Shown: positions 8,275 to 17,817, numbered from the stretch's first letter. The stretch: 64,000 bases of DNA from Treponema sp. C6A8 (GCF_000619925.1 NZ_JHVB01000001.1:434001-498000); one strand, 5' to 3'. Numbers and translations are program-made. The notes: generated from the letters alone by a model not told the origin.

Positions 8275-9257
8275 TTTGCAAGTACTTCGTCCTTCTGGGC
8301 AGCGGCTTTATTTACATCATATTCAATTAAATCAAGCTGGGTAACAGGAATTGAACCTGGGGCGCCCTTTGCTTCCGGATTTACAGGCATTGTAAAGTCG
8401 ATTGAACTCATAAGCTCCTGAGCTTCTACAGAAAGCATAAAATCAACAAACTTCTGTGCCGCTTCAAGATTCTTTGTATTTTTCATAATCGAAATACAGT
8501 CGATGTCTACTACACTTTGAAGTGGCGCAACTGTGTAAACCTTAAAGCCGTCTGAGTGGTATTTGTTCACTACATGAAGGAAGGTAACGCAGAGGGCATA
8601 TTCTCCGGTTCCGATAAGGCGGCCAGGTGCAGAGCCGCTGTCAGGAAACTGACCAACAAGGCCTGCAAGGTTAAAAAGGTAATCCCAGCCTTTTTCCCAG
8701 CCAAGACGCTGAAGCTGATTCTGAACAAAAAGGTAAGCAGTAGAAGAGGCAACCGGGTTTGTAAGAACGATTTCGCCCTTATATGCAGGATTTACAAGGT
8801 CATCCCAGGTTTTAGGTACCGGAATACCCGCAAACTTCTGATTATAGCGGTCTTCATTAATTCCAATTCCAAGAGAAAGTACGCAGAAACCTGTCCAGGT
8901 TCCGTCTTCAGCAACTGCATATTTTGGAAGATTAGCTGCAACAGGCGAGCGGTAAGATTCAAGGGCTCCGTCCTTATCCAGCTGGATATGATATGAGGTG
9001 GCTCCTCCCAAAAGTATGTCTGCCTGAGGATTATCTTTTTCTGCACGCACGCGGTTTACAAGTTCACCGGTAGAAGCGCGAAGAAATTTTGCAGGAATGC
9101 CTGTTTTTTTAGTAAAAAGCTCAGTAAGCGCCTGAGTTTCTTCTTCGTGAATAATCGAATAGATGGATACTGACTGCTTTGCGTTAGATTTTCCGCAGCC
9201 TGTAAAAAGGGATAAGGCAAGAATGCCGCACAAGGTTAGACAGATAGTTTTTTTCAT
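8253..9257 (-). CDS. Extracellular solute-binding lipoprotein (AfuA/FbpA-like)
   Basis: This 334-residue protein begins with a lipoprotein signal (LFTGC lipobox, Cys near residue 21). It has the family-1 periplasmic binding fold, seen in segments such as ADILLGG, PKTWDDLVNPAYKG and FVDFMLS. It delivers ligand to the permease encoded downstream. The paired tyrosines that bind iron in FbpA are not visible. Family members also bind sugar phosphates or phosphonates, so the ligand is left open. GAGGT lies 9 nt before the ATG. Confidence 0.82.
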   Translation of the reverse strand: MKKTICLTLCGILALSLFTGCGKSNAKQSVSIYSIIHEEETQALTELFTKKTGIPAKFLRASTGELVNRVRAEKDNPQADILLGGATSYHIQLDKDGALESYRSPVAANLPKYAVAEDGTWTGFCVLSLGIGINEDRYNQKFAGIPVPKTWDDLVNPAYKGEIVLTNPVASSTAYLFVQNQLQRLGWEKGWDYLFNLAGLVGQFPDSGSAPGRLIGTGEYALCVTFLHVVNKYHSDGFKVYTVAPLQSVVDIDCISIMKNTKNLEAAQKFVDFMLSVEAQELMSSIDFTMPVNPEAKGAPGSIPVTQLDLIEYDVNKAAAQKDEVLAKWTAEVK

Positions 9258-9362
9258 AAGCTTGACCTCACTTTATTAAGGGTTTAATACAAACCCTTAA
9301 AACGGCTGAGTCAAGGCTTTAAGCGAAGCGTGCCTTGACCAGACGTATTTTCTATGCGCTTA
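9258..9362 (-). promoter_or_regulatory. Structured 5' leader of the ABC importer operon
   Basis: The predicted leader is about 105 nt and holds two stem-loops. The first has 8-bp arms GTCAAGGC/GCCTTGAC (9310-9317 and 9332-9339) around 14 nt. The second is a perfect 10-bp stem, TTAAGGGTTT/AAACCCTTAA (9276-9285 and 9291-9300), with a 5-nt loop. The second ends just before the ribosome-binding site. No T-run follows, so control at translation initiation would fit better than attenuation. It matches no riboswitch class I recognise. Confidence 0.5.
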
Positions 9363-9368
9363 ATTTAT

Positions 9369-9397
9369 ACTAAATCTGATATTATTGTTATAGTCAA
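9369..9397 (-). promoter_or_regulatory. Putative promoter of the ABC importer operon
   Basis: Read on the minus strand, TTGACT (9392-9397) is followed by a 17-nt spacer and TTTAGT (9369-9374). The predicted start is near 9362. The -35 matches consensus at 5 of 6 positions and the -10 at 4 of 6. Confidence 0.5.
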
Positions 9398-9424
9398 TTT
9401 TCCTAAAATATATTAATACCAGAT

Positions 9425-9453
9425 TTGCAAAATCACCATATTTTATTTTTAAT
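9425..9453 (+). promoter_or_regulatory. Putative metG promoter
   Basis: TTGCAA (9425-9430), a 17-nt spacer and TTTAAT (9448-9453) predict a start near 9460 and a ~41-nt leader. The region is bracketed by ATTTGCA (9423-9429) and TGCAAAT (9453-9459), a perfect 7-bp inverted repeat that might be an operator. Confidence 0.45.
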
Positions 9454-9500
9454 GCAAATTTGTTATTATAAGAAATTAATATTTTGATTAAGGATTAAAA

Positions 9501-11810
9501 ATGAACAGAAGACTTATCACAGCAGCTTTACCATACGTTAATAATATTCCACATTTGGGAAATATAATTCAGTCGCTTTCAGGCGATGTTTTTGCACGTT
9601 TCTGCCGCAGCCGTGGCTACGACACTCTTTATGTTTGTGGTGTTGATGAATACGGTACCGCAACAGAAACTAAGGCTCTGGAAGAAAAAACTGAACCTCG
9701 AGCTCTTTGTGACCATTACTATGGCGAGCACACAAAAATCTATGAATGGTTCCACATCAATTTTGATAAATTCGGACGCACTTCGAACGAGCAGTGTACT
9801 GAAATTACTCAGTCGCTTTTTAATGACCTGGACAAGGCCGGCCTGATTCACGAGCATGTAAACAAGCAGCTTTTCTGTCCTCACTGTAATATGTTCCTTG
9901 CTGACCGCTATGTTGACGGAACTTGTCCTAAGTGCGGTTATGAAAAGGCCCGTGGTGACCAGTGTGATAAATGTGGTTCGCTGCTTGATCCAATCGAACT
10001 TAAAGAGCCTCGCTGCCACACCTGTGGTTCAACTCCTGAGGTTCGCGAAACAAAGCATCTTTACATTGACCTTCCTGCTATGAGTGACAAGCTCAATGCA
10101 TGGATGGACAAGGCTAGTGTAGAAGGACGCTGGTCTGACAATGCCATCAACATGACTAAGGCATGGATCCGCGACGGTCTTCAGGAACGTGCTATTACCC
10201 GTGACCTTAAGTGGGGTATTCCGGTTCCAAAGGCTGGTTATGAAAATAAGGTATTCTACGTTTGGTTCAATGCACCAATCGGATATCTTTCTATCACAAA
10301 GCAGCTGGCTGATGAACTTGTAAAGGCTGGCAAGCAGAGCTTTGACTGGAAGAGCTGGTGGCTGCCTAGCGAGTCGGAAGAAGCTAAGGGCAAGGAAAAG
10401 GTTGATTTGTTCCAGTTTATCGGTAAGGACAATATTCCTTTCCACACTGTTGTATTCCCTTGTACAATGCTCGGATCTCCTCACGACTGGACTAAGCTTC
10501 ACCACATGTCTTCTACAGAGTTCCTTAATTATGAGGATGGTAAGTTCTCTAAGAGTCTTGGAATTGGTGTATTTGGTTCTGATGCTATTGAGAGTGGAAT
10601 CCCTGCTGATGCATGGCGTTTCTATATTTTCTATAACCGCCCTGAAAAGCAGGACTACCAGTTTACCTGGAAAGACTTTATGGAAAAGCTCAACGGCGAG
10701 CTGATTGGTAATCTTGGTAACCTTGTAAACCGCACTCTGCTGTTTGTTACAAAATATTATGATGGAAAAATTCCTGACGCTCCTGTAGACCAAGAGCTCT
10801 GGCAGCAGGTTCGCGAGCTCGAGGCTAAGGCAACTGAAAGTCTTGAATGGGCTGATCTGAAAGATGCTTTCCACACTATGTTTGAGATTTCTGATATCTG
10901 TAATAAGAAGTTCCAGGCAACTGAGCCTTGGAAGGCACGTACAGAAAACCCTAGCGTTGCTGAAAGCCTTATCCACAACCTCTGTTATGTAATTAAGGAT
11001 TTGATGATTATGATGAATCCTTATATGCCTCAGTACACTCAGAAGATTATGAGCTACTTCGGTAAGTCTATTCAGGAAAGCAAGGTTGGAATGGAGACAA
11101 AGCCTGGTTATACTTGGGCAGACCTTGGCGTGACCGAGGGCTTGAGCACTGTCGGTCCAACTGAAGTTTACTTTAAGCCAATGGATCAGAAGACTATGCT
11201 TGCATTCCGCGAAAAGTTCGGCGGTAAGCAGAATAAGGAAGCTAAGAAAGGCGAGGGCAAAAAAGAAAAGAAGGCTAAGAAGGCTGAACCTGTTGTATTG
11301 CCTATCGAACAGCAGGCTGATTTCTTCAACAAAAATATCGAACTTACAGTTGCAAAGATTGTTGATGTAAAGCCAAACCCAGAGGGAGAAAAACTTTACA
11401 TTGAAACTTTGGATGACGGAAGCGGTACTCCTCGTACTATTCAGTCGGGCTTGCGCATGTTCCTTAAGGAAAGCGACCTTCTTGGAAAGCACGTTGTAAT
11501 TGCTTCTAACCTGGCTCCTCGCACAATGCGTGGTGTAGAAAGCCGCGGTATGCTTCTTGCCGGTCACTATGAAGTTGACGGAAAAGAATGCGTAGAAGTT
11601 CTTGACGCAGGTTGGGCAGCACCAGGAACTAAAGTAGTTCTTGAAGGCGCTGACGCATCTGCCGCTAAGAAATCTGAAATCACAGGTGACGAATTTTTCT
11701 CTGTTCAGATTGCCGCTAAAGACGGTCTTGTTCAGATTGCAGGCAAAAAGCTTTTGGCAGACGGAAAAGAAATTAAAACTGGAAAAGCACTTAATTCTGA
11801 TATAGCATAA
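9501..11810 (+). CDS. metG: Methionyl-tRNA synthetase
   Basis: Class I synthetase of 769 residues that charges tRNA-Met. HLGN (18-21) is the HIGH-type motif and KFSKS (348-352) the KMSKS motif. The connective insert (~residues 130-180) carries four CxxC zinc knuckles. After the anticodon-binding helices, a Lys-rich linker (~575-600) leads to a C-terminal tRNA-binding OB domain of the EMAPII/Trbp111 type (~residues 610-715). A further ~55 residues end the protein. AAGGAT precedes the ATG. Codon use is visibly richer in preferred codons than in the next gene, as expected for a highly expressed enzyme. Confidence 0.97.
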   Translation: MNRRLITAALPYVNNIPHLGNIIQSLSGDVFARFCRSRGYDTLYVCGVDEYGTATETKALEEKTEPRALCDHYYGEHTKIYEWFHINFDKFGRTSNEQCTEITQSLFNDLDKAGLIHEHVNKQLFCPHCNMFLADRYVDGTCPKCGYEKARGDQCDKCGSLLDPIELKEPRCHTCGSTPEVRETKHLYIDLPAMSDKLNAWMDKASVEGRWSDNAINMTKAWIRDGLQERAITRDLKWGIPVPKAGYENKVFYVWFNAPIGYLSITKQLADELVKAGKQSFDWKSWWLPSESEEAKGKEKVDLFQFIGKDNIPFHTVVFPCTMLGSPHDWTKLHHMSSTEFLNYEDGKFSKSLGIGVFGSDAIESGIPADAWRFYIFYNRPEKQDYQFTWKDFMEKLNGELIGNLGNLVNRTLLFVTKYYDGKIPDAPVDQELWQQVRELEAKATESLEWADLKDAFHTMFEISDICNKKFQATEPWKARTENPSVAESLIHNLCYVIKDLMIMMNPYMPQYTQKIMSYFGKSIQESKVGMETKPGYTWADLGVTEGLSTVGPTEVYFKPMDQKTMLAFREKFGGKQNKEAKKGEGKKEKKAKKAEPVVLPIEQQADFFNKNIELTVAKIVDVKPNPEGEKLYIETLDDGSGTPRTIQSGLRMFLKESDLLGKHVVIASNLAPRTMRGVESRGMLLAGHYEVDGKECVEVLDAGWAAPGTKVVLEGADASAAKKSEITGDEFFSVQIAAKDGLVQIAGKKLLADGKEIKTGKALNSDIA

Positions 11811-11825
11811 ATAGAGGAGAAAAAA

Positions 11826-14510
11826 ATGGATGAAGAAAAGAGCAAGAAAAAGAAATTACCCTTACCAGTTCGGCTTCTGCTTATTCCGGTCAAAATAGTA
11901 TTAGGGATAATTGCTCTTGTTATCATCTGGTGCACCTTCTGTTTTTTCAACAGAACTTCATCAGTTTCTGCAATGCCAGACGGATTTGCCCTTTACCTCA
12001 GAAGTGATTCTGTGTGGGAAACTGTAAATCCTTTGCTGGACATTGACGCTTCACTCGTTTTGCTCTCTACTCCTGAGTTTCAGAATTTCAGACAGCCTTT
12101 TCTTGAGCTCAAAAAATCTCCGCTTAGAAATAATTTCTTTGTAAAAACAGCCTTATCACGAAGAGTTGATACAGCTGTTTACAATTTCAACGAGAATGAA
12201 AAGCTTGATGCTGTCTTTATTCTTGATGCCGGAATTCTTTCCGGTTTTACCCGCCTTATTCCTTTTTGTATTAAAAACTTAAAACTTCAGCCTCAGAATT
12301 TAAAAATTAATACTTTTAAAAATGAATACGGCACTTATTTTGAACTTGAAGGAACTGGATATTTTGTTATCCATAAAAATCTTGTCATTTTTACAATGAA
12401 CGATAAAAACCTTTCAAAAATCATGACTTTTTCTAATAAAGGAAAATACAATGATTATGAAATGAATATCTTCAATGAAAAGATGAAGGAACCTCTTAGA
12501 ATTGCGGTAAACAGTTCAAACGTTGTTGAAAATTTTTCATCAATGCTGCAGAACCCTTACATCAATTCAATCGTAAAAAATCTTTCAGACCAGGAATATT
12601 CAATTTTGAATTTTGGTATTTCTGAAAGCAATTTAAACATCAGCCTTTCAGTTCCTTTTTCAATTCCAGAAGAAGCTGCTGATAATCCGCTTTTGAAGCT
12701 TATTTCAAAAGATTCAAAGGTTCCAAGCCTTCTTCCAAAACTTGCAGACACAGTTCAGTATTACACTTTGATAAACTGCGGTTCCCTTAGAGAATTAAAG
12801 GATGCGGCTCTTATTGCTCTTCAGGATAAAAATATTGCTGAAAAATGGAGCATTACTGATTACCGCTGTAAGCTTATCTTTGGAAAACCACTTGAAGAAC
12901 TTCTTTTTTCATGGACAGGTGATGAATTTATTGCCTTTGGAATTGAAGGAAAGGCTGAACCTGTTTTTGGAATAAAAATTTCAGATGAAAGTAAGCGCCA
13001 GGAAATCTTTGATACAATTTTTTCTTCGATTATTCTTCAGTCCAACGACAGTCTTTTAGTAGATGGAATCCGTTTGCCATGCATTGAATTGCCGCCATTC
13101 CTTTCCGCCCTGGTAACTGCCTTTGGAATTGATATTCCTCGTCCTTATTATCTTGTAACTGACGGCTTTATCTTCTTCTCTCAGTCACCAGAAAATCTTG
13201 TAGGCTTTAATTCAGCTCTGAAAATAGACAACAGACTTTCTAAAAATGAAAACTGGAAGGCTGTATCATCACTTCAGTCTCTTTATTCTTCATTGTCAAT
13301 TTACTACAACCTTGAACGCAGCGTTCCTTTCTTTGTCCGCGGAAATTCTACACTTTCTAAAATCATCCGTCTTTATAACCTGGGACGCTTTGACCTTGAT
13401 GTAAAAGATGCAACCCTTACTTTAAATTTGCAGTCGGCAAATGTTCAGAACGGTTCTGTACTTAATATCCCGGGCTTCCCGAAAAAACTCAGCGAAGACA
13501 CATCCCACACTTTGATTGCTTCAAACGCTCCAAAAAGTAACCTTATTTTCTGGAAGGAAGGACTTGAAAAAATCAGGATGCTGAACCTTTCTACCTTTGC
13601 TGAAGGAGAAACTGTAATCAGCGATCTGGAATATTTAATTGCCGCATCTGAAGAAACTGCAAGTGAAAGCGGTGGAGAAATCTGGGCTGTTACAAAACAG
13701 GGGCTCTGCTTCCTTCTTGATAAAAATCTTCAGGCTGTAAAAGGCTTTCCTCTTATGCTGGGAGTTTCAACTCTTTGCCAGCCGACAGTCTATAAATCAA
13801 GCCTTATGATTGCGACCCGCGATTCAACTTTGTGCTTTGTTTCATCAAAAGGTGATGTAAAGACAATTGAAACTTCAGCAGAAGAAAACATCCGTTCAAC
13901 ACCTTCTGTTTTTGGCGATTACATAGCTTTTTATGAAAAAGGATTCTTGGGCGGAGTTCATATCCTGAAAAACCTTAAGGAAATTACAGAAACTCCTTTT
14001 GAAATTGACGGAATTGCATATGAGGCACCTTGTCTCTTCAAAAAAGATTCAAAAACTTATGCCGCCTTTATTACTCAGGCAGGACTTCTTTATCTTTTTG
14101 ATTTGCAGACTAAGAGCGTTGTTTCAGGCTTCCCTGTAAAACTTGATGATATTTTCTATGTAAACGTAAAAGCCGCTGACGATTATATCTTTGCACTTTC
14201 TTCTTCAGGAAATCTTTACAGAGTTTCTATGGAAGATGCAAGTTCAACATTGATTAAAATCCCTCATCTTTCAGCTCAGTCAGGAAGAATTACAGTCTGT
14301 GATTACGACAAGAACAAGTCTGAAGAAATCTTTGTAAGCGGGGAAGGTAATCAGCTTTACGGCTTCTCTTCTTCTTTAGACATGCTTTACAAGTTCCCGG
14401 TATCGGGCTACGGAAATCCTGTTTTTGCAGACATAAACAGCGATAACAAAAAGGACTGCATTGTAATTACATTCGACAGCAAATTAAATGCCTTGAATGT
14501 ACTTAAATAA
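11826..14510 (+). CDS. Membrane-anchored protein with C-terminal beta-propeller-like domain, function unknown
   Basis: An 894-residue protein with a Lys-rich N-terminus and one membrane helix (~20-42); the rest is probably periplasmic. Residues ~45-590 are not recognised. The last ~270 residues hold repeated short beta-strand blades of the PQQ or FG-GAP type. One ends with DINSDNKKD, which resembles the Asp/Asn-rich calcium loop of FG-GAP repeats. A GAGGAG ribosome-binding site and the 15-nt gap after metG suggest co-transcription with metG and with the lipoprotein gene downstream. A scaffolding or envelope role is only a guess. Confidence 0.75.
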   Translation: MDEEKSKKKKLPLPVRLLLIPVKIVLGIIALVIIWCTFCFFNRTSSVSAMPDGFALYLRSDSVWETVNPLLDIDASLVLLSTPEFQNFRQPFLELKKSPLRNNFFVKTALSRRVDTAVYNFNENEKLDAVFILDAGILSGFTRLIPFCIKNLKLQPQNLKINTFKNEYGTYFELEGTGYFVIHKNLVIFTMNDKNLSKIMTFSNKGKYNDYEMNIFNEKMKEPLRIAVNSSNVVENFSSMLQNPYINSIVKNLSDQEYSILNFGISESNLNISLSVPFSIPEEAADNPLLKLISKDSKVPSLLPKLADTVQYYTLINCGSLRELKDAALIALQDKNIAEKWSITDYRCKLIFGKPLEELLFSWTGDEFIAFGIEGKAEPVFGIKISDESKRQEIFDTIFSSIILQSNDSLLVDGIRLPCIELPPFLSALVTAFGIDIPRPYYLVTDGFIFFSQSPENLVGFNSALKIDNRLSKNENWKAVSSLQSLYSSLSIYYNLERSVPFFVRGNSTLSKIIRLYNLGRFDLDVKDATLTLNLQSANVQNGSVLNIPGFPKKLSEDTSHTLIASNAPKSNLIFWKEGLEKIRMLNLSTFAEGETVISDLEYLIAASEETASESGGEIWAVTKQGLCFLLDKNLQAVKGFPLMLGVSTLCQPTVYKSSLMIATRDSTLCFVSSKGDVKTIETSAEENIRSTPSVFGDYIAFYEKGFLGGVHILKNLKEITETPFEIDGIAYEAPCLFKKDSKTYAAFITQAGLLYLFDLQTKSVVSGFPVKLDDIFYVNVKAADDYIFALSSSGNLYRVSMEDASSTLIKIPHLSAQSGRITVCDYDKNKSEEIFVSGEGNQLYGFSSSLDMLYKFPVSGYGNPVFADINSDNKKDCIVITFDSKLNALNVLK

Positions 14511-14532
14511 ATTAGATTTTAGGAGAAGGATT

Positions 14533-15675
14533 TTGAAAAAACTAGGAAAAATCATAGGCTTATCGGCTTGTCTTATTTCATTTTTGTGTGTGTCATGCGC
14601 GACACTTCAGAATGACATTTTTATTTCAACTGAAGATAACGCATATATCTATTCTTCTATCGAATACTACGAAACAAGTTTTATAAAAACTGACTGCAGC
14701 TATCAACTTGATTCTGCCTCTACAATGGGCAAGGTAAATTCTCTTCTTTCTGAAATTACAGAATATATCGCTTCTTCAAAACTGGCTGAACCTGTAATCA
14801 TTGCCCGCCTTACAGCCATCAAGGGCCTTCTGCTTGAAATGAGCGGAAATAAATCTGAAAGTAACACCTGCTACAGAAAAGCCAAGACTTTACAGGCAAC
14901 AGACCGCTATGTTCTGCTTTTGAAAGTTCGTCTTGAAAAAGATGATAAAGCAAAACTTGAAGCCTGCAAGGGAATCCTTGATATTGATGCAAAAAATCCT
15001 GTAATTCTTCTGGAAGCTGCAAAAATCTTAATCAGAACTTCATCATACAAGAATGCCGTTGCCAAAATGGATGAAGCATCATTGCTTTTTGACAATGAAA
15101 ATCTTGAAATTTACAACGAAGTTTACAAGCCTCTTAGAGATTATGCCTGGAACATGTATTCCATTTCTAACGGAAAAACAAAAATAATTTCCCAGGAAAA
15201 TCTTTCAACACCTTTGACGGTAAAATCAATGGTAGAACTTGGCTTTGACAACTCAACTCTTTTTGATAACTATAAATCTTCTGCAAAACAGAACATAGAA
15301 AAAAAGATTCAGGTTCTTACTGATGAAAAATATTTTAACTCGCCGTCAGATTATAACGGACTGCTTTCTTCTTCAAAAGAAATTTTAGAAAGCCAGAATA
15401 TTTCCAGAAGATTTTGTGCAAGATTTTTGTGGAATACCTTTGTAAAACGTCAGGGAAAGCCTAAGCTCCTTACAAAATACTCAGACCGCTATAAAGCTTC
15501 AGGTCGCGCAATGAGTCCAGTAGCTGATGTTTCTGTTTATAACCCGGATTTTGATGCAATTCTTGGAGTTGTTGAAAACGAAATCATGGAGCTTCCAGAC
15601 GGTAAAAATTTCTATCCTGATGATATTGTCAGCAAATTAGATTACTTAAAATGGATTAAGAAAATTGAAAAATAA
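14533..15675 (+). CDS. Helical-repeat lipoprotein, function unknown
   Basis: I place the start at TTG 14533, because AGGAGAAGG lies directly upstream with 7-nt spacing. The frame could open at ATG 14497, but that lies inside the preceding gene and would add 12 residues ahead of a good lipoprotein signal. From TTG the protein has 380 residues and a lipobox ending in CVSC. The mature part is alpha-helical with TPR-like spacing around residues 50-200. It is likely anchored to a membrane facing the periplasm. The partner is unknown; it overlaps the FemAB-like gene by 11 nt. Confidence 0.72.
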   Translation: MKKLGKIIGLSACLISFLCVSCATLQNDIFISTEDNAYIYSSIEYYETSFIKTDCSYQLDSASTMGKVNSLLSEITEYIASSKLAEPVIIARLTAIKGLLLEMSGNKSESNTCYRKAKTLQATDRYVLLLKVRLEKDDKAKLEACKGILDIDAKNPVILLEAAKILIRTSSYKNAVAKMDEASLLFDNENLEIYNEVYKPLRDYAWNMYSISNGKTKIISQENLSTPLTVKSMVELGFDNSTLFDNYKSSAKQNIEKKIQVLTDEKYFNSPSDYNGLLSSSKEILESQNISRRFCARFLWNTFVKRQGKPKLLTKYSDRYKASGRAMSPVADVSVYNPDFDAILGVVENEIMELPDGKNFYPDDIVSKLDYLKWIKKIEK

Positions 15676-16918
15676 TATTTACTCAATTAGTGTTTCTGAA
15701 ATTAACCAGTCTTTAAAGCCTAATGAGGGTTCTTTTTTACAGACTCCCTTCTGGTGTCAGTTTAAAGAAGCCCACGGCTGGAAATACCTTCGCTTTAAGA
15801 TTGATGCAAAAGTTCCTGTAGAAAATGGAAAACGCGAATGTGACGGTGACCATATGGAAGACCGTTCATATGAGGCAGGCGTCCTTATCCGCTCATTTGC
15901 AAAAGGACTTTTCAGCCTTGCTTATGTTCCGCTTTTTCCAGCTCTTTTATACGAATGTACTGCAGAAGAAAAAATTGCCTCCGCTTTTGAAGAAGAAAGC
16001 AATGAAGTTTTAATTGATGAAACTCTTGTTACTCCAGAAACTCAGAGCATTGAATTTGCAAACTTTATTTCTGAACTTACAGAGGCACTAAAACCATATC
16101 TTCCAAAAAACTGTATCTGCGTGCGCTATGACCCTGCAGTTGAGTTTTCAACACCTTTTGACCGCGATGCCTTTAATTATGGCCTTAAGGTTGTTTCATA
16201 TGCAGACCGTCTCCACCTTAAAAAGGCCCGCGTAGACATCCAGCCGCCAGATTCAACTCAGATTGATTTGACAGCGGAAGAAGAAGAAATCTTAAACCGC
16301 ATGAAGTCAAAATGGCGCTACAATATCCGCCTGGCAGAAAAAAAGGGCGTGCAGATTGAAAAAGTTTCCGGTAATGACAGCAACTTATCTGAAAAATTAG
16401 ATAAATTCTACGAATTATATAAGATTACTTCAGAACGGGACGGCATTGCCATTCATGCAAAGTCATATTATGAAGATTTACTTCGCCGCTCTGCAGAAGA
16501 TATTGCGGCAGGAAAAGACGTACCGGAAGTCAGTCTTTATCTTGCCCGCCATGAAGAAGATTATCTTGGCGCAATCATAACTCTTTTTTCAAAAACAGAA
16601 AGCGTTTACCTTTACGGCTGCTCTAGTAACGTAAAAAGAAACCTTATGCCAAACTTCCTCTTGCAGTGGACGGCCATGAAAGATGCAAAGGCATACGGAA
16701 GCCTTTATTACGACATGTACGGAATGCCTCCTACCGATGATGAAAATCATCCTATGCACGGACTTTATCTTTTTAAGACTGGCTTTGGCGGAAAGAATAT
16801 TCACCGCACAGGCACCTGGGACATTCAGCTTAAGGCTATTTACAGCCTCTGCGTTATGGCAGAAAACCTTCGCGCCTTCTGGCACAAAAAAGTGCTGAAG
16901 AAAATCCGCGGACGCTAG
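15665..16918 (+). CDS. FemAB-family peptidoglycan bridge aminoacyltransferase
   Basis: A 417-residue protein starting at TTG inside the end of the upstream gene. It shows the tandem GNAT-fold pattern of FemA/FemX enzymes: a central MKSKWRYNIRLAEKKGV segment, then YLYGCSSN, LYYDMYGMPP and a closing GLYLFKTGFGG block typical of the family. These enzymes add amino acids from aminoacyl-tRNA to the stem-peptide diamino acid of lipid II. Treponemes use ornithine with glycine in their peptidoglycan, so glycyl transfer is a reasonable inference, not shown here. A region near residues 55-130 looks like a lineage insertion. Confidence 0.82.
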   Translation: MKNNIYSISVSEINQSLKPNEGSFLQTPFWCQFKEAHGWKYLRFKIDAKVPVENGKRECDGDHMEDRSYEAGVLIRSFAKGLFSLAYVPLFPALLYECTAEEKIASAFEEESNEVLIDETLVTPETQSIEFANFISELTEALKPYLPKNCICVRYDPAVEFSTPFDRDAFNYGLKVVSYADRLHLKKARVDIQPPDSTQIDLTAEEEEILNRMKSKWRYNIRLAEKKGVQIEKVSGNDSNLSEKLDKFYELYKITSERDGIAIHAKSYYEDLLRRSAEDIAAGKDVPEVSLYLARHEEDYLGAIITLFSKTESVYLYGCSSNVKRNLMPNFLLQWTAMKDAKAYGSLYYDMYGMPPTDDENHPMHGLYLFKTGFGGKNIHRTGTWDIQLKAIYSLCVMAENLRAFWHKKVLKKIRGR

Positions 16919-16939
16919 CCGCAGCCAAGGGATGTTTTT

Positions 16940-17602
16940 ATGAAAAAATGCCTTGTGATTTCCGGCGGAGATTTTTACGACGCGCCACGCTCTTTGTATG
17001 AAGAGGCTGATTTTGTTATCGCCTGCGACAAGGGCTGGGATTACGCCAAAAAACTTGGTTTTAAGCCTGACGTTGTAATCGGTGATTTTGATTCTAGCCT
17101 GCTGGCGGAGGAAGGGGGCGCTGAAAAGTCGCAGGACGGCACTGTCAGACAAGACGGTACCAAAATCATAAAGCTTTCCCGAGACAAGGACGACAGCGAC
17201 ACTATGGCAGGCGTAAAATACGCCATCGAGCAGGGCTGCGGTGATTTTACCTTTATCTGCGCAGCAAGCGGTCGCTTCGATCATTTTTTCTGCAACATCC
17301 AGACTCTTTCCTTTATTGCAGAACGCTTTGGTAAGGCAAGCTTGCTTTCTGAAAAAGAAGAAATTACAGTAATTAAAAACCGCTCTATTGAAATTCCTAG
17401 AAGAGAAGGCTGGAGCCTTTCAGTTTTCTCTCTTTGTGACGAATCCCGGGGCGTTTCAGAAGCGGGAACCCGCTGGCAATTGAATGGGGCAATTATGCAG
17501 CAAAACGCCCCTTACGGTCTTAGTAACGAATGGACTGCAGACAAGGCGGCAGTTTCGGTGGAAGAGGGCACTCTCATCATCATCCTTTCAAAAATGGATT
17601 AA
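16940..17602 (+). CDS. thiN: Thiamine pyrophosphokinase
   Basis: A 220-residue enzyme converting thiamine and ATP to thiamine diphosphate. Family motifs include ACDKGWDYA, VVIGDFDSS, DKDDSDTM and AASGRFDHFF, the acidic loops that hold magnesium and substrate. The usual C-terminal beta domain is present. No other thiamine gene is nearby and I see no TPP riboswitch upstream. It sits 21 nt after the FemAB-like gene, so it is probably in the same transcript. Confidence 0.9.
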   Translation: MKKCLVISGGDFYDAPRSLYEEADFVIACDKGWDYAKKLGFKPDVVIGDFDSSLLAEEGGAEKSQDGTVRQDGTKIIKLSRDKDDSDTMAGVKYAIEQGCGDFTFICAASGRFDHFFCNIQTLSFIAERFGKASLLSEKEEITVIKNRSIEIPRREGWSLSVFSLCDESRGVSEAGTRWQLNGAIMQQNAPYGLSNEWTADKAAVSVEEGTLIIILSKMD

Positions 17603-17604
17603 CT

Positions 17605-17790
17605 ATGGACGACAAAGAATATTATTCAATTATGAACAGGACCTCATCATTTGTAATCAAGCAGGTTCTGGAAAAAAACAAGAAAAAGGTCGGAAAAGCT
17701 CTGCAAAAATCCTTTACCAAGCTTGAACAGTACCAGGGAAGGGACGACGCAGAAATGCTTTTAGAAAAACAAAATAATTTTGATAACTAA
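17605..17790 (+). CDS. Small basic protein (61 aa), unknown
   Basis: It starts 2 nt after the thiN stop codon, at ATG 17605; the frame is open upstream but that part lies inside thiN. The 61 residues are mostly helical and rich in Lys and Gln, with a KKKVGKALQKSF stretch, and no membrane segment. The tight coupling to thiN supports a real gene. Family and function are not recognised. Confidence 0.6.
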   Translation: MDDKEYYSIMNRTSSFVIKQVLEKNKKKVGKALQKSFTKLEQYQGRDDAEMLLEKQNNFDN

Positions 17791-17808
17791 AAAATACTGT
17801 GTTATAAT
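17780..17808 (+). promoter_or_regulatory. Strong promoter, predicted to give a leaderless mRNA
   Basis: TTGATA (17780-17785), a 17-nt spacer and TATAAT (17803-17808) form a near-consensus promoter. The -35 lies inside the end of the 61-residue gene. The expected start is ~17815, only about 3 nt before the ATG at 17818, and there is no Shine-Dalgarno sequence. Confidence 0.7.
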
Positions 17809-17817
17809 TTTTATAAT

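Noticed and set aside
10029..11567. Long minus-strand open frame opposite metG
   Set aside because: It mirrors the biased codon use of metG, encodes no recognisable motif, and lies wholly inside a well-supported gene.
16919..16940. TPP riboswitch before thiN
   Set aside because: The gap is only 21 nt and lacks the THI-box motifs.
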